DNA from: Verrucomicrobiota bacterium
Lineage (GTDB): Bacteria > Verrucomicrobiota > Verrucomicrobiia > Verrucomicrobiales > DEV007
Assembly: GCA_020630975.1 (NCBI GenBank)
Contig: JAHDID010000006.1
Span: forward strand, 155,182-193,127
DNA length: 37,946 nt
Direction of reading: 5' to 3'
In this document: one piece after another, positions 35,952-37,946 of the stretch
Numbering within the stretch: the first letter of the stretch is position 1
Layout: every line of letters begins with the position of its first letter
Position numbers and translations under genes: made by a program
Notes under the pieces: model-generated
What the model was told of the DNA's origin: nothing
The model's input: only the letters and a program-made list of their open reading frames with translations
Databases searched by the model: none

Positions 35952-37744
35952 AGAAGAAATTTTTCACTCTCCTATTCCTAGCAGGCATCGCTGCCGTCGT
36001 GTGGTATATCGTAGATCCGCTCAAGGTCAATGTGAAGACTACTACCGAGGACTTACCCGAGTACACGGTGAAGCGAGGCGATCTAGCGATCAATGTCCTC
36101 GAAGGGGGCAATATCCAAGCTTTAGAGTACCTCCAAATCAAAAATCAGGTAAAGAGTACAGCTGGGGTAAAGATACTGAAAGTCATCGAAGAAGGCTACC
36201 AAGTGACCCAGGAGGATATCGACAATGGACTGGTGCTAGTAGAGCTCGATGCCTCGACGATCGAAGAAAAACTGGTCGATCACGATGTGGCCTTTCAGCA
36301 GACTGAGTCCCTATTCGCCGATGCCCGGCAAGATATCGCTATCGCTGAGAGCAATGCTATCAGCAATCTGAAATCTGAGCGCCAACAGTTGCGATTTGCC
36401 CTGCTCGATTTTGAAAAATTCGTCGGCAAAGAAGCCAGTCGTGAGATCCTCATCTCTCTAGGACTCCCCTATGATAATGATACACTAAACCGCTACGAAG
36501 AATCTGCCACCGAGGTGATCGCTGCTTCCTTCGATACCGCCAAGCTCAAGAAATTCGCCGAAGAGGAGAATGAAGATTTCGATGGCCCACCTAGCTTGGA
36601 CGAGACGGAGGACAGTCTCGCTCAAGGAGTCAACTTCAGCGATTTCCTCAAACAAAACAAACTCAGCGAAGGCGAAGCGGAGCAGATGATCCGCAAGATG
36701 AAAGACGAGGCTCTCGTCGCATCCTCCCAACTAGCCGTAGTCGAGCAATCTGTAGAAGGCGCCAAACGCCTACGTGAGCGCGACTTCATAACTCGCCAAA
36801 CTCTGGATAACGAACTGGTCAACCTCGACAAGGCCAAACTCTCACTGCAGACCAAAGAAACCGAACTCGACCTATTCCTCGACTACGAATTCCCCAAAGA
36901 AGCCCAAAAGATGCTCTCCAAGTACGAGGACGCTCTGCTCGATCTGATTCGCTCCAAACGCTCAGCCATGGCGACGCTGTCCAAAGCCTTCGCCAAATAC
37001 CGATCGTATAAGCGTCGCTACGAGCTGGAACTGAAAAAACGCCAAGACCTGGAAGACCAGATGAAAAGCTGCATCATCCGTGCCGAACAAGTCGGCCTAG
37101 TCGCCTACGGTGGCACCTCGAACAACTACTACACCTCGCGCTACTACGAAGCGATCTCGGAAGGCGCGACACTCAAGCTCGGCCAACCGATCATCACCAT
37201 ACCCGATATGTCGAAGCTGGGTGTCGAAGTGAACATCCACGAGTCGAACATCAAGAAAGTCTCACTCGACCAAGCAGTACGGATCACAGCTGAATCATTC
37301 CCCGATAAGGTCCTAGATGGTCGAGTCTCCAAAGTAGCAGTCCTACCCGACAGCAATGCCTCGCGCTACAACCCATCGCTCAAAGTCTACCCCGCGACGA
37401 TCGAAATCTCTGGCACCAACGACTTCCTCAAGCCTGGTATGTCGGCGAAGGTAGAGATCCTCGTCAACGAGCTCAGCGATGTCGCCTTTGTGCCGGTGCA
37501 GGCAGTTTTCACTGAGGATGACGAGCACTTCGTGTTTCTAAAAAGAGGCTCCAATTTTAACCGCCACCCTGTGAAGATCGGTCAAAACAACGACCAGTAT
37601 ATCGAGATCAAATCCGGCCTCAACGATGATCAAGTCGTGTCTCTAGCCATGCCTGAGGGGTATGAACCACCTCAAAAAGCGAAGGGCAAAGGCAAGTCTG
37701 GCAAAACTAAGCCGAGCGGTAAGAAACTGGCTCAGAAGAAGTAG
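35948..37744 (+). CDS. HlyD/MacA-type periplasmic adaptor protein
   Basis: The 598-residue product has an N-terminal membrane anchor (FFTLLFLAGIAAVVWYIV). It has the split lipoyl half-motif (YTVKRGDLAINVLEGGNIQ, then IIRAEQVGLVAYG near 378). Between them is an unusually long helical hairpin with a Glu/Asp-rich insert at about 175-250. A beta-barrel domain follows (VEVNIHESNIKKVSLDQAVRI) and a membrane-proximal domain (VFLKRGSNFNRHPVKIG). The C-terminus is a Lys-rich tail of about 25 residues (KGKGKSGKTK). It would link an inner-membrane ABC transporter of the MacB type to the TolC protein. The substrate is unknown. The PKS product is one possibility from proximity only, because the two units are divergent and separated by another gene. 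Confidence 0.92.
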   Translation: MKKKFFTLLFLAGIAAVVWYIVDPLKVNVKTTTEDLPEYTVKRGDLAINVLEGGNIQALEYLQIKNQVKSTAGVKILKVIEEGYQVTQEDIDNGLVLVELDASTIEEKLVDHDVAFQQTESLFADARQDIAIAESNAISNLKSERQQLRFALLDFEKFVGKEASREILISLGLPYDNDTLNRYEESATEVIAASFDTAKLKKFAEEENEDFDGPPSLDETEDSLAQGVNFSDFLKQNKLSEGEAEQMIRKMKDEALVASSQLAVVEQSVEGAKRLRERDFITRQTLDNELVNLDKAKLSLQTKETELDLFLDYEFPKEAQKMLSKYEDALLDLIRSKRSAMATLSKAFAKYRSYKRRYELELKKRQDLEDQMKSCIIRAEQVGLVAYGGTSNNYYTSRYYEAISEGATLKLGQPIITIPDMSKLGVEVNIHESNIKKVSLDQAVRITAESFPDKVLDGRVSKVAVLPDSNASRYNPSLKVYPATIEISGTNDFLKPGMSAKVEILVNELSDVAFVPVQAVFTEDDEHFVFLKRGSNFNRHPVKIGQNNDQYIEIKSGLNDDQVVSLAMPEGYEPPQKAKGKGKSGKTKPSGKKLAQKK

Positions 37745-37776
37745 TATCTGTCATACGAAACCGCCTGCCAACCTCG

Positions 37777-37946
37777 GGAAGATTGGGATCTTCCTCTACC
37801 CATTACTCAGCCTCTCAGCACTAATATCTGAGGCTCCGTAGAGGAATTCCCCAGAATTCCCACGCCTTTCCTGCAGTCCCTCCTTACCAACGGAAGATTG
37901 GGATCTTCCTCTACCCATTACTCAGCCTCTCAGCACTAATATCTGA
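37777..37946. repeat. Multi-hairpin intergenic element repeated at 115 bp
   Basis: A 55-bp unit at 37777-37831 is repeated exactly at 37892-37946, where the window ends. It opens with a 7-bp hairpin, GGAAGAT-TGGG-ATCTTCC. Between the copies are a 9-bp stem (37791-37799 with 37838-37846) and a 7-bp hairpin, GGAATTC-CCCA-GAATTCC (37843-37860). It follows the adaptor gene and may act as its terminator or be a REP-like mobile repeat. More copies may lie beyond the window. Confidence 0.85.

Overview
The window looks like a chromosomal segment from a member of the Verrucomicrobiota or another PVC-group bacterium. The marker is an operon of DUF1501, PPC-domain, DUF1549/DUF1553 and planctomycete-type cytochrome c/WD40 proteins. 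A Tat-exported Gfo/Idh/MocA oxidoreductase, a membrane Ser/Thr kinase with a C-type-lectin-like tail and many signal peptides fit the same picture. Few genes have a clear Shine-Dalgarno sequence. No rRNA, tRNA, IS element or CRISPR array was seen.

Layout. Positions 1-5500: the end of a VWA-like protein, a secreted oxidoreductase, two small exported proteins of unknown function and a beta-propeller glycosidase. Positions 5556-8912: the kinase. Positions 8913-10277: a poorly coding stretch and a helical-repeat protein. Positions 10428-18555: the cytochrome/DUF1501 operon on the minus strand, with a four-helix-bundle (S23-type) gene inserted. Positions 18654-20018: one minus-strand reading frame that runs from a signal peptide through a Ser/Asn-rich linker to an outer-membrane beta-barrel, interrupted only by five in-frame TGA codons. 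Positions 20274-21434: a TPR membrane protein. Positions 21487-32695: a four-gene PUFA-synthase-like iterative PKS operon on the minus strand. Positions 32929-37744: a secretin-N-like exported protein, then a translationally coupled TolC/HlyD pair. Positions 37777-37946: a repeated multi-hairpin element that reaches the window edge.

The PKS operon should build a long-chain lipid or polyketide. The first protein carries two FabK/NMO-type enoyl-reductase domains, a ketosynthase, an acyltransferase and one ACP. A ketoreductase follows, then an AT-dehydratase-phosphopantetheinyl transferase fusion and a free ACP. An A10 tract at the end of the first gene, with an open -1 frame leading straight into the ketoreductase, suggests that slippage makes a KS-AT-ACP-KR fusion.

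The two most unusual observations are the five-TGA gene and the A10 junction. Each TGA in the first is followed, at 17-26 nt, by a hairpin that fits the bacterial SECIS pattern, and the stems show a compensatory change. This could be an undescribed multi-selenocysteine exported protein, a readthrough system or a decayed gene; the sequence alone does not decide between them. A 21-bp-period repeat in two distant transcripts and the 115-bp-spaced hairpin element are further structures not explained by the genes.
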